A stretch of DNA of 64,000 nt from Purshia tridentata (lineage: Eukaryota; Streptophyta; Magnoliopsida; Rosales; Rosaceae), in the NCBI GenBank assembly GCA_003254885.1, contig QANT01008378.1:1-64000 (forward strand). The letters run 5' to 3'. A program made the position numbers and the translations under genes. This document shows, in pieces, positions 36,074 to 47,638 of the stretch; position 1 is the first letter of the stretch, and each line of letters starts with the position of its first letter. The notes beneath the pieces were generated by a model that was not told where the DNA came from, searched no databases, and was given only the letters and a program-made list of their open reading frames with translations.

Positions 36074-36449
36074 GAAAAATGCTTGGGTCCTCAAGCCCGC
36101 CAAAAGTCATAATTTCGCCGTGCTGGTTCAAAATCGGAACCGTTCAATTTTTAGATTACCTAATAAAGATCATCTCTACAAAAAATCAACTCAATCGGAA
36201 ATCGTTTAGTTATACAATTGTTAACGAATAAATATAAGGTCATAGTTAAAAGACCAAACCATGTATCTATTTGTTAACAGTTATATAATCAAACGATTTT
36301 CGATTGAGTTGATTTTTTCCAGAAATGATCTTTATTAGATGATCTAAAAATTGAACGGTTTTGATTTTAAACCGGCATGACCGAATTATGATTTTTGGTG
36401 AACTTGAGGACAAGGTTAGTCCTCAAGCTTGAGGAGCCAAGTATTGTCC
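36074..36449. mobile_element. Hairpin MITE, Mutator-like superfamily (subfamily D) with perfect 9-base target duplication
   Basis: TTAGTGTAT occurs exactly at 36065-36073 and 36450-36458. The ends between them, GAAAAATGCTTGGGTCCTCAAG and the complement of GGACAATACTTGGCTCCTCAAG, pair at about 18 of 22 positions. A 9-base duplication is the hallmark of Mutator-type insertion. The arms continue through CCAAAA(G/A)TCATAATT and then the shared core (CGGAACCGTTCAATTTTTAG, AAAGATCATC, AAATCAACTCAATCGGAAAT) nearly to the centre. No coding capacity is seen. Confidence 0.9.
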
Positions 36450-37244
36450 TTAGTGTATTACATGTACTTGTTACTTTTTTATTTGTTAGTATTTTCTAAT
36501 TTGGGCTAAAAAATTGCTCAAAAACATATTTGGGTTAAAAAAATACTAAAAAACATATCGAATTGTGTATAGGCCTAATTGTTCACCCGTAACACTGAAC
36601 CAAACCGTAATCGTATAAGGTTTGGTTTGATTTGGTTTTCCTCTAATTTTTACCCACACTGTTTATGTATTTATGACCCGGCGTATGGTTTTACACACAT
36701 ACCACACTAAACCGCACCGTGTCTACCCCTACCCATGTGATTTAAGAAATACGGGACCCACCTAATTTTCTCTGCTAATAAAAAAGCGGACCCACCGAAA
36801 GCGGAAGCAGCTCCCAAGTCCCAACAGCGATGAACCCCAGATAGCAATGTCCAAGATTTGCTCCCATATCAACGGTACAAATTGCAAAATATTTTCAATC
36901 GCGCAGCACACGGCAGACCAAGGTACGAACAAGGACCCACACAAACCACCACCGTCGATCAACTCAGAACAGCCATCACCATCAATGGTCGTCAATACAG
37001 GCAGTTGTATTTAATAACTAATTTGTTAGCCAATTTTAATCACGCTCCAACACAAAGTAACTAAACAAACCCACCAGCCCACCACCCTCACTCACTCTGT
37101 GTCAGAATGAAGTTAAGAAATCTCAAGGAAAAGGCTCTCTATGTACTCTGCGGGAGGCTTGGGTAATAGATAGGAAGGGCGAGTCGTCACTGAGTCGCAG
37201 AGTGAGCCGAGTCTCGTTGAGTTTTGCTAGCTAGCTAGCCAGCC
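36450..37244. other. Intergenic sequence and leader of the pseudokinase gene
   Basis: The first 300 bases contain ACCAAACCG and TTTGGTTTGATTTGGTT blocks and end in ACCGCACCGTGTCTACCCCTA. These resemble hAT-type short elements, but I could not define both ends. From about 36780 the composition becomes more GC-balanced and probably holds the promoter and 5' leader. A GCTAGCTAGCTAGCCAGCC run directly precedes the start codon. Confidence 0.45.
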
Positions 37245-40200
37245 ATGGCTGCGGCGTTGGAGTGCTGGTCGAGCCGGGCGAGTACAGACGAAGACATGGT
37301 GGAGCAGGTGCTCATGAGGACGCAGGACAGATCAGAAGGGGCGTCGGTGGCCGAGAGTTCGGCCAGTGTCGGAGTGAAGGAGTCGTCGGCGATGCAGAAG
37401 AGGCTTCAGAGGCTGAGTCGGAACGTGTCGGAGGCAATCGCGTCGCTCAAGAACTCGCTGAATCTCGACTCGGCGAGTGACTCGGCAACGGCGTCATCTA
37501 AGATCGAGAGCTGTAGGAAGGTCGTGTGGGGCAGCGTTGTGCGGAACCTCACGCAGCTCTACCCTGGTAGTCAGCTCCCGGAGAAGCTCGTCTCCAACAT
37601 TCGCAAGCACTACGATTCTTTGCCCCTCAGGTTTTGACGCTTTTAGTTTAGATTGGGTCGTTTTTTGAATCTTTACTCTGACTTTCTTGTTTGCTTACTG
37701 AGCTGAATGGTTGTTTCAGGTTCAGTAAGGATTTAAAGTTATTTATTGTTTGGTTCCCGACTGTGACATTTTCTCGGCAGCCAAACGGACGATTTGGGTT
37801 GTCTAGCGTACAGCTGTATTTTACTTATTTTCTGGTTTTGGTTTTCTCTTTGTGTTGAACAGTTATGCTCAGGCAGGTTTTGAAATGAAAGAAGTGTTTC
37901 TTCATGTAAAATTGATAGAGCAGGCATCAGCGGATGACCACCCTGCCATGTTGATTCAAGAGGTGTCTGAACATGAAACTCAGGGGTCTGTATTCAAGCT
38001 CACATTTGCTTGTAACTCTTCGATTTCATGGCCAGCTATGTCCGGTGCGCTCGATAGTGCGTCCATTTGCTGCAAGAAGGTACAGATCTTTGAGAAGAAA
38101 GGGTGTACTATTGGCATTGTTCTACTTCTGGTCCAAGCTGAGCAAGAGAAATCTTTCAAAAACAAGGTTGAAAACGCTTTAAAATCAGCTATAAAGAAGC
38201 CGAAAGCCACCACAGTGAAGCTCCCATTTGGGCTATGTGGGTGTCAAGAAGAGAATACCAAGGGGAGAGAGGTGGGAGAGATTGAGGAGGATATTGGCGA
38301 ACAAAATTATAGAAACGGAAATGAGATTTCGATCCAAAAGATTCAGCTCCCCAATCCCCTACCCACTTCGTCATTCATTGTAACTGTAGATGAATGGCAG
38401 ACAATCCAATCAAGCGAGGATGAGATAGGGAAGTGGCTTTTGAACTCTGATAATCTTGACTTTGTTGATCGGATTGGACCCAATTGCTTTAAGGGAGTTT
38501 ACAAGGGAAAAAGGGTTGGAATTGAGAAGCTTAAAGGGTGTGACAAAGGGAATTCTTATGATTTTGAGCTCCGAAGAGATCTTTTGGAGCTCATGACATG
38601 TGGGAACAAGAACATTCTGCAGTTTTATGGTGTTTGCATTGATGACAATCATGGGTTGTGCGTTGTGACAAAGTTGATGGACGGTGGATCGGTGTATGAC
38701 TTAATGCTTAAAAACAAGAAGCTTCAGACTAAGGAAATCTTAAGGATTGCTTCTGATGTTGCAGAAGGGCTCAAGTTTTTGAATGACCATGGCATTGCAT
38801 ATAGAGACCTCAACACACAGCGCATCTTATTAGATCGACATGGGAATGCTTGCTTAGGTGACATGGGTATAGTCGCTGCTTGCAAAAGTGTTGGTGAGGC
38901 AATGGAGTACGAGACTGATGGATACCGGTGGCTGGCTCCAGAGGTTCGTTCAATTTGCCTCAGTTAAAATTCAGTTGATATAGCTAGGAATGAGCAATGA
39001 TCCTGGTATTCTTATTTCAGAAGTTAAGTTAGCCATTTAGACCGCATCTTGCACAACTGTAGTTATCCTGTCATTCCATGCATTTCGTCCTTCAAACCAG
39101 TTAAAATGAGCTCTTTAATTACTACAAACCTTTTATCCTGTTTTGGGAACAAACTGACGTTGTTCCATTTTCATATCCATCGCATACCCAAATGTCACAT
39201 AAACTAAGTCCATTCTGTTGCTATGGTTCCAAGGACTGACTGCTAATGCTATGATCGAATTGCGGAAACGTAGGTAGTTCTTTGCTACTGCAACTTTACC
39301 TGTACCTTCCCAGCATGCAACATAAGATTTCTTTTGCTTGGATAAACTTGAGTTAACATTTCATAATAGATCCAATGTATCTAAGTCCACTTGTCAGGAT
39401 CAGTACATTTTCACTAACGAGACTTTATGTCACTTGTCCCAACATAATTGTTTGAGCATGCCTAACATAACATGTCTTCATAATTGTTGATACTTTACAT
39501 TTCAATATAGTGTTTACCTTTATCTTAGCACTTTGTCTGACCACTTTTATGCATTCCACTAACAAATGGGCCTAGCTGCAACCTTATAGTAGTGCTACTT
39601 TCAGCAATACAAGACTACAGGTAAAATTAGCAAGTGCAGCTTTAAGTCGTTATCAAGATCCTAGTTCAAGAAGCCTTTCCGGATCAATTTTCTTATGTCA
39701 CTCTGCAAACACATGTTATCTAACTTTTATTAGCTTATGTACAGACACTTGATGTTGAATAGAAATATTATAATGTAGTTTTTTTATATTTCCTTCTAAT
39801 GAATTCCAGCTCACCTCTGCTTTGAATTAATTGTGTTCAAGCTGTTCAGCATACTAGGTGACATATTTTATTCACGGAAGTTTGACACATCTTGTTCTAT
39901 GGTGCATCTCATTTGTGTTATCTGAATGTTCAAAGTAATAAATATGGTATTTATTGTTTTCGTTCACCTTTTTGGTTGCACACAGATCATTGCTGGTGAT
40001 CCAGAATGTGTTAGTGAGACATGGATGAGTAATGTATATAGTTTTGGGATGGTAATTTGGGAGATGGTGACTGGTGAGGCAGCTTATGCTGCATATTCAC
40101 CAGTCCAAGCCGCAGTTGGGATAGCTGCTTGTGGCCTCAGACCTGAGATTCCAAAGGACTGTCCTCAAATGCTGAGATCCTTGATGACCAAGTGCTGGAA

Positions 40201-40273
40201 CAACTGCCCATCAAAGCGCCCTCAGTTCTCTGAAATTCTATCAATACTGCTGCGGCCCAACAAACAACAGTAA
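37245..40273 (+). CDS. Protein kinase-like protein, predicted pseudokinase (TKL type)
   Basis: Three exons (37245-37630, 37863-38943, 39986-40273) give 584 residues starting MAAALECWSSRASTDED. Residues ~1-300 form a conserved plant-specific region (CRKVVWGSVVRNLTQLYPG; SYAQAGFEMKEVFLHVKL; a TGAL-like stretch ISWPAMSGALDSASICC). A kinase-like domain spans ~325-580. In it the VAIK lysine position reads VGIE (Glu350, with Lys351 next to it). The catalytic loop reads YRDLNTQR: Asp444 is kept, but the Asn five residues on is Arg449. DFG is DMG (462-464). The APE glutamate is kept as WLAPE, and YSFGMVIWEMVTGE with KRPQFSEIL completes the C-lobe. Loss of the lysine and metal-binding Asn argues against normal catalysis. 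It resembles Arabidopsis At5g07140, from memory. Cellular role unknown to me. Confidence 0.85.
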
Positions 40274-41996
40274 TAGGTGACCATCCTCATTCTCAATTTT
40301 AGAATCTATCTATATTCAATACTACTAATGTAAAACTACCTGCAAAAGGCCTGTGTAGCTAAAATGAAGATAATTCTTTCATCTGCCATTGCATTATAGA
40401 TCTCTCTTTCTTTCCCCACAATCAAACCCCCGCACCCCCCTCCTTCCAAAAGAAAAAAAGGAGAAATAAACGTCCATACTTTTTTGTTTTATTGTGCTTA
40501 TTTAAGATGTCTTGCCAAACGCACTATAATTTTATTGTGGTGATATTATGGTGGTGGGAATTTTCAATTCATTTTCCTTCTTTGTGCCCATCATGATTCA
40601 CATTGCTTGTAAAAGAGTAGGAATATTATATGTTGTGATAGAATATAAAAAAGTAGGAGGGGAAGGAGATTGTCTGGTGGACCTACAAGCTTTGAGAATG
40701 ATAGAGGGTACACTTATCATTTTTTCTTTTTCCCCCCTCTGTTAATTACTAAAAGGAAAAGGTTGTCTTGTGATTTCTGTGATGACTATAAGAGGGACAG
40801 GAGATGTACATCTTGTTTTTTGGTCCCATGAACAAAGAATCATCAAGCACCCGTTATTTTCCATGACTAGCTCTTTGATCAGATTCTATAGCACCTTTAA
40901 AAATAATGTTGGGCACTTGGAATTAGATTCTTTAACAACAAAACCGCTGAAATCTGTGAATTTTACAGAATGGTCAGTCAATTAACTTTTACAAAATTTC
41001 TTCATTTGATAATATGATTTTTTTTATTTTTTATTTTTTGCTTTAATGGGAAAAAGATTGTGTATCATACATTTCTCATAGACTTTATTCCAGCCCACAA
41101 GGCTATGAAGGAAGGTTTACCATGAAGAAGAATAAATTCTCCCTGTGATATAGTTTATAATTTGAAAGAAAGAAGAAAAGAAAATTCTCGAACATCCTAA
41201 GCATATGTGATGTAATTATTATATGTGTCTTATTAATATTATACCATACAAAGACAAGATTTGTCCAACAATATCTATACATACAAAATTCTCCATGTCT
41301 AGTGTTCTCAATAAATATTCTAACTACTGCACTTCATAGTCTTGAATCAAACTCAAACTTGAAAAAGTCACATATATTGGAAGACGTGATATAAACAGCA
41401 AAAAGATACCTCAATTTTTGTATATCTCATTTGGTGTATCTTTAATTCGGTGTGAAAATCATAGTAAATTAATGTTAAATTTAATCTTTATGGGTGTTTG
41501 TTCAAGAGTATGAGAAGTTAGTGTTTTTTATTTTTACTTTTTTCCTGGTATGTGATAATGTGAGAGAAGAAGAGCTTTATTAGTAAAGAACTCAAAGAAG
41601 AGTGTGGAAGCTAAACTTTGGCCTGCATTTAATATTTACTTTTTCAAAAGAAAAAGAAAATCCCTCTTTCGTAATGCTGATTTATATATATACGTGGTCT
41701 ACTATTGCACGCGGAAAGTTATTGCTGGCGCAATACAAATTTACAAAAAAGGCAGAAAGCGGTTTTCGCGGTTAAGACGAAAACGACGACGTTGAATCTA
41801 ATGCCTGCCACAAACTCGCCCGGCTGACATTTCTGATGCCTCTCTCTCTCTTCACAGTAGCAGTCAGCGGGAAAGATGATAGACTGATAGTATGGTACAT
41901 GGTCACCGTCCTCAAACAGCACCTGTCCTCAGCTCTCAAAACCCCTTGAAATGGAAAATCCATAAATACCCCTCCCTTCACCGTCCCTCGTATAGA
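40274..41996. other. Intergenic sequence between the pseudokinase and E1 genes
   Basis: No coding sequence was recognised. Two short frames near 40548-40985 have Ile/Phe/Ser-rich composition, no partners and no splice continuation. The last 200 bases are CT-rich and lead into the E1 promoter. Confidence 0.5.
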
Positions 41997-42160
41997 CTAT
42001 AAACCCAGCCAATATTCACAATCTCACTCTCCAAGAAAAGCATAAACCCACAAAAACCAGCATAATCAGATTCCAATCTTCACCTTCTCACAGTCCTAAT
42101 CGGTACGTTTAATCTATCTCTGCCTTTTAATTAATCACTTTCTTTGTCTCTTTGCTTTAG
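41997..42160 (+). promoter_or_regulatory. E1 core promoter and 5' leader with a probable short intron
   Basis: CTATAAA at 41997-42003 is a good TATA box. The leader that follows is CA/CT-rich. A GTACGT donor at 42103 and a TTTGCTTTAG acceptor ending at 42160 would remove a 58-base leader intron just before the ATG at 42165. That is close to the lower size limit for plant introns, so the splice is plausible but unproven. Confidence 0.5.
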
Positions 42161-42164
42161 AATC

Positions 42165-44338
42165 ATGCTCAAATTAGGGTTCAAGTTTGGGGTCATAGCT
42201 TTATTGGCGCCGATCCTTCTCGGATTGGCGTTCCGAAGCTGTTTCGGCGGCAAAGATAATGCCAATACACGTTGCTCGATTCATTTTCTGGTTTTGAGTT
42301 TGGTCGTTTCGGTGATCATGGGGTTTTGTGGCGTGTTCAGCAGCTTACTGCACTATATGCTTCCTAGAAAGAGACCTTGTGAAGAAGGAGTGGTAGTAGA
42401 AGAACACAAAGAAGACAGTACCAGCTCAGCCGCGTCTTCTGTTAAGAAGCATCGGATCGGCGTCTCCGTTGCCGAATCAACGGTCAACAGTAACAGCAGC
42501 CTCACCGGAAACGACCACAGTAGAGACATCGTAGTTGAAAACGACGTATCGATCATGGCTTTGGGCGATTCCAAGCCGTCGGATATCGACGAGGATCTGC
42601 ACAGCCGGCAGCTCGCCGTCTATGGCCGCGAGACGATGCGGAGGCTCTTTGCGTCCAATGTTCTCATCTCGGGGATACAAGGTCTTGGTGCTGAGATTGG
42701 TACGTTTTAGAACCCCTCTGTTGGTTTCGTTTAGCGTCTTCATTTATTATCTGGTTATAGATTTAGAGCCTTTTGCTAGTCGGACCTTGTTCTTGCAATT
42801 TCAATTTTTAATCTGCTGTTGTAAATTTTTCACTTCCCATGCCAAAGAGTGTTGTGTGTGTTTTATTTGCTTTTGCTAGTGTTTTTTCCCATGAGAACTT
42901 TTGCTTCTTGCAGCGAAGAACCTCATCCTTGCTGGCGTCAAGTCCGTGACATTGCATGATGAAGGGACCGTGGAGCTATGGGATTTGTCCAGTAATTTTG
43001 TTTTTTCAGAGGATGATGTTGGTAAGAATAGAGCACTTGCTGCTGTTCAAAAGTTGCAGGAACTCAACAATGCTGTGGTTGTTCATACCTTGACAACTGA
43101 GTTGACTAAACAACAGCTTTCTGATTTCCAGGTACATTTTTATAACTTTATAATATTGTTTGATAAGTGTTATGCAAGTTATCAAGATATTCTTTTGGGG
43201 CATGTTTGGACATCCATTTGGATCCGGATTTCTGGATTATGTTTTATTGAATTATTTACTGTTTGTTTAGAATGACTAATTGCCTTCATTAATGGATGAT
43301 GTGGCCTTTGATTATGTATTCTGCTAAATGATATAAAACCCTCATGCGTGTTTATTTCCTTTTAGTTTAATATGTGGTATTTTGGTTATTGGTTCGTACT
43401 GGCATCTAATTATTTTCTGTTGTTGTAGGCTGTTGTATTCACTGATATCAGTCTCGAGAAAGCCATTGAATTCAATGACTATAGTCATAATCATCAGCCT
43501 CCAATTGCCTTCATTAAAACCGAAGTTAGAGGCCTTTTTGGTTCTGTGTTCTGTGACTTTGGACCTGAGTTCACTGTTTTTGATGTTGATGGGAATGATC
43601 CTCACACGGGTATAATTGCATCCATCAGCAATGACAACCCTGCTCTAGTGTCATGTGTTGATGATGAAAGACTTGAATTTCAGGATGGGGATCTTGTTGT
43701 GTTCTCAGAAGTTCACGGAATGACAGAACTAAATGATGGAAAGCCAAGGAAGATAAAAAATGCTAGGGCTTACTCATTTACTCTTGAGGAGGATACCACA
43801 AATTTTGGTGCCTATGAGAAAGGTGGCATTGTAACACAGGTGAAGCAGCCAAAAGTGTTGAACTTTAAGCCATTGGGAGAAGCACTCAATGATCCTGGTG
43901 ATTTTCTTCTCAGTGATTTCTCCAAGTTTGATCGTCCACCTTTCCTACACTTAGCATTTCAAGCGCTGGACAAATTTGTGTCTGAGTTGGGAAGATTTCC
44001 TATTGCTGGTTCAGAAGCGGATGCTCAGAAGCTTATATCAATTTCTAGTAACATTAATGAGAAATCGGGAGATGGGAAACTGGAAGATGTTAATCCAAAA
44101 CTTTTGCGGCACTTTGCCTTTGGTGCAAAGGCAGTACTGAATCCCATGGCTGCTATGTTTGGTGGTATTGTGGGTCAAGAGGTTGTAAAAGCTTGCTCTG
44201 GAAAGTTTCATCCACTCTTCCAGGTCAGTACACATTCTTGTTTCTACTATGTTTTGAAGAATTAAAATGTTCTCATCCCCCCGTCCATGTAATTGTGTGA
44301 ACAAGTCTTAACCTAAGCCTTTTACATAGGTACCTATT

Positions 44339-44377
<39 letters not shown>

Positions 44378-46670
44378 AACACACATACACATACAGAACT
44401 AGATACTCGACATCATTCTAAGAGTTCATTCTTTCATCTAGAAGTTTAACTTTCTTTGAAAGCTAAGAATAAATGGCACCTAGTTATTTTTACTGCTGGT
44501 AGTAACTGGTAAGCTAATGTTTAGCTTGTTTCTACAGTTTTTCTACTTTGACTCGGTGGAATCACTTCCAACGGAGCCACTGGAATCCAGTGATTTGAAG
44601 CCATTAAATAGCCGTTATGATGCACAGATTTCAGTTTTTGGTTCGAAGCTACAGAAGAAACTGGAGGATGCCAAAGTATTTATTGTTGGATCTGGCGCCC
44701 TAGGGTGTGAGTTTTTAAAAAATGTTGCTCTGATGGGAGTTTCCTGTGGCGACCAAGGGAAGCTAACAATCACTGATGATGATGTAATTGAGAAGAGTAA
44801 CCTCAGTAGGCAGTTCCTCTTTCGTGATTGGAACATTGGGCAGGCGAAATCTACGGTTGCTGCCTCTGCTGCTGCATCAATAAATCCTCACCTCAACATC
44901 GAAGCCTTGCAGAATAGAGTTGGCACTGAAACTGAGAATGTGTTTGATGATACCTTCTGGGAGAATTTAAGTGTTGTTATTAATGCGCTAGATAATGTCA
45001 ATGCCAGGCTCTATGTTGATCAGAGGTGCTTATATTTCCAGAAGCCGCTTCTTGAGTCAGGTACTCTTGGTGCAAAATGCAACACTCAGATGGTTATTCC
45101 TCACCTAACAGAAAACTATGGTGCTTCAAGAGACCCTCCGGAGAAACAAGCACCCATGTGCACTGTGCACTCATTTCCACACAACATTGATCACTGCTTG
45201 ACATGGGCTCGATCTGAGTTTGAGGGTTTGCTTGAGAAAACTCCAGCCGAAGTGAACGCATATTTGTCCAAGCCAAGTGAATATACCATTTCAATGAGGA
45301 ATGCTGGCGACGCACAGGCCAGGGATACCTTGGAGCGTGTTCTTGAGTGCCTTGACAGAGAAAGATGTGAAACATTCCAAGATTGCATTTCCTGGGCACG
45401 CCTAAAGTAATTCCTTAATTAACAGACAATATTATATTATTTTCCCCATCCTTCCTCTCTGTAATCGTGATTTATATTGATGCTTTGTTTCTTCAATTCT
45501 GATGCATGCTTTTTGTTTACACAGGTTTGAAGATTATTTTGCCAACCGTGTGAAACAGCTGGTTTATACATTTCCTGAAGATGCTGCAACTAGTACTGGG
45601 GCTCCATTCTGGTCTGCCCCTAAGAGATTTCCCCATCCACTGCAGTTCTCAGCTGCTGATCCTGGTCACCTTCATTTTGTTATGGCAGCATCCATACTAA
45701 GGGCAGAAACATTTGGGATCCCAATCCCTGACTGGGTTAGAAACCCTAAGAAGTTGGCTGAAGCTGTTGAAAAAGTTGAAGTCCCAGAATTTCAGCCCAA
45801 GAAAGATGCCAAAATAGCGACTGATGATAAGACTACCAATGTAACTCCTCAATCTATAGATGATGCACAGGTCATTAATGAATTGATTATCAAGTTAGAG
45901 CAGTGTCGGGAGAAACTCCCACCAGGGTTCAGAATGAAACCAATTCAGTTCGAGAAGGTCAAACTCTCTCTCTCTCTCTCCCCCCTTTCACTCTCTCTCT
46001 CTCATTGTAACTTTCTGCCCTGCAAAGTTGTGAATCAACTAGGATTTTTATACTTAGCTTGGCAAATTTGCAGGATGATGATACAAATTACCATATGGAT
46101 ATGATAGCTGGGCTTGCCAATATGAGGGCTAGGAATTACAGCATTCCTGAGGTTGACAAGTTGAAAGCCAAGTTTATTGCCGGTAGGATTATCCCTGCAA
46201 TTGCAACCTCCACTGCTATGGCCACCGGACTTGTGTGCCTGGAGCTTTACAAGGTTTTGGATGGAGGCCACAAGGTGGAAGACTATAGAAACACATTTGC
46301 AAATCTAGCCCTACCTTTGTTCTCCATGGCTGAGCCAGTTCCGCCCAAGGTCATCAAGCACCGTGAATTGAGCTGGACTGTCTGGGATAGGTGGATCCTG
46401 AAAGACAATCCTACTCTGAGGCAACTTATTGAGTGGCTCAAGGAGAAAGGGCTGAATGCTTATAGCATCTCATGTGGAAGCTGCCTGCTTTATAATAGCA
46501 TGTTTTCTCGACACCGAGAGCGAATGGACAAGAAGGTAGTTGATCTGGCTAGGGAAGTTGCGAAGGTGGAACTGCCTCCATATCGCTGCCACTTGGACGT
46601 TGTTGTGGCTTGTGAAGATGATGAGGACAACGATATTGACATCCCACTGATATCCATTTACTTCCGTTAG
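42165..46670 (+). CDS. UBA1: Ubiquitin-activating enzyme E1 (UBA1-like)
   Basis: Six exons (42165-42699, 42914-43131, 43429-44223, 44538-45406, 45525-45957, 46074-46670) give 1148 residues from the first ATG, or 1084 from the ATG at 42357 ([11 protein letters not shown]), the usual family start and length. E1 adenylates ubiquitin with ATP and carries it as a thioester for E2s in cytosol and nucleus. Visible parts, numbered from 42357: inactive adenylation half ([31 protein letters not shown]), active adenylation half ([31 protein letters not shown]), catalytic Cys660 in [11 protein letters not shown], and a C-terminal ubiquitin-fold domain ending [12 protein letters not shown]. All key elements are intact. 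The upstream 64 codons are in frame and encode two hydrophobic stretches, so start choice matters. Introns 3 and 5 contain CT repeats. Confidence 0.95.
44344..44374. repeat. CT microsatellite in E1 intron 3
   Basis: About 15 uninterrupted CT dinucleotides are followed by an ACACA tract. The run lies between coding exons, so length changes should not alter the protein. It could serve as a polymorphic marker. Confidence 0.9.
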
Positions 46671-46952
46671 ATTGTGTTCTCAAATCCGCCGGTTTTATCG
46701 GTCTGTGATTTTTGGATGAGAACTCTACAGTCTTTCATTCCTGTGTTAATTCATGATGAGCACACAGTTGAAAATTTTATCACAACTGTTTAGCATTCCA
46801 TACATATATCATAAAAGTAACTCCTGTTTGATAATCTATTTGCTTCGTTTGTAATATAGCCAAATAATCTTTAGTGTCCGGTCCACAACAAAAAAAGTTT
46901 AAAAAGTGGGGGAGGGGGTGCAACGGTGCAACTGTTTGTGACCGTTGACAAA
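46671..46952. other. E1 3' region
   Basis: The stretch after the E1 stop codon probably contains its 3' UTR. A GGGGGAGGGGG run at about 46908-46919 is the only unusual composition. No canonical AATAAA was noticed close to the stop. Confidence 0.45.
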
Positions 46953-47638
46953 GGTTCTCTCCTGCGGAACTGATAATACGGAATAGATACGGGGCATCTA
47001 CTCCCAAGCCGCACGATCAAATGGATGGACTAGATTAATAGATTTCATTTACTTTTGACCTAAATGGATGGGTATTACTAGATTAATGGATGGATATTTT
47101 GTTTTTACCTAAAAGAAGCTGTTGATTAGGAATTTAAAATTGAGAAAAACCACTCATGCTTTGGTTAGTGTTCTTTGATGGAAATTGATAGGTCTTCGTT
47201 TGTGCCAAAGCCCCCACTTAAAAAAGACATTGTGCCTTTATGCAGGTTTAGTTTCTTGGTTTTGGTTGGATTCGAGTGGGTGTTGTTGGGACTTTCCAAT
47301 TCTTTAAACAATTGTGCCAAAAATTGAGCTGGGTCGGAGGAATTCTTGGATTTTAAATACGAATAAGAGACTTCTTAGTGGGATGTGGCTTTCGTCCCGT
47401 GGTTCTGGGTTTTTCCATACAGTCATTATGGATTCAATTCGATCAGAAGAAAATTAAAACAAGAGGGTTGCTTTAGCGGGTGTTTCAGTGTTTGCCGAAG
47501 ATGGGTTCAGCTATTGAGGTTCTGGCGTGTTGTAAATGGGTTGAAGACAAGCTTTTCATCTGAGCGGTCCAATGAATCTAATGGTCAAAAATAAAATTCT
47601 GCATCTATTCCGTATTATCAGTTCCGCAACAGAGAACT
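46953..47638. mobile_element. Non-autonomous element with 40-base terminal inverted repeats
   Basis: The left end starts GGTTCTCTCCTGCGGAACTG and continues ATAATACGGAATAGAT. The right end is the complement of AGTTCTCTGTTGCGGAACTG followed by the same ATAATACGGAATAGAT. Thirty-five of 40 positions match. The 686-base interior contains TAGATTAATGGATGG-type short repeats and no transposase. I found no clear target duplication. Long terminal repeats of this kind suggest a Mutator or hAT relative, but the family is open. Confidence 0.65.

Noticed and set aside
36578-36734. Possible hAT-type short element with ACCGCACCGTG and TACCCCTA sequence
   Set aside because: Only one end looks typical. The left end is too degenerate to define, and no 8-base target duplication was found.
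40548-40985. Two short open frames between the pseudokinase and E1 genes
   Set aside because: Composition is that of AT-rich chance frames, there are no motifs, and they lie in the likely 3' region of the upstream gene.
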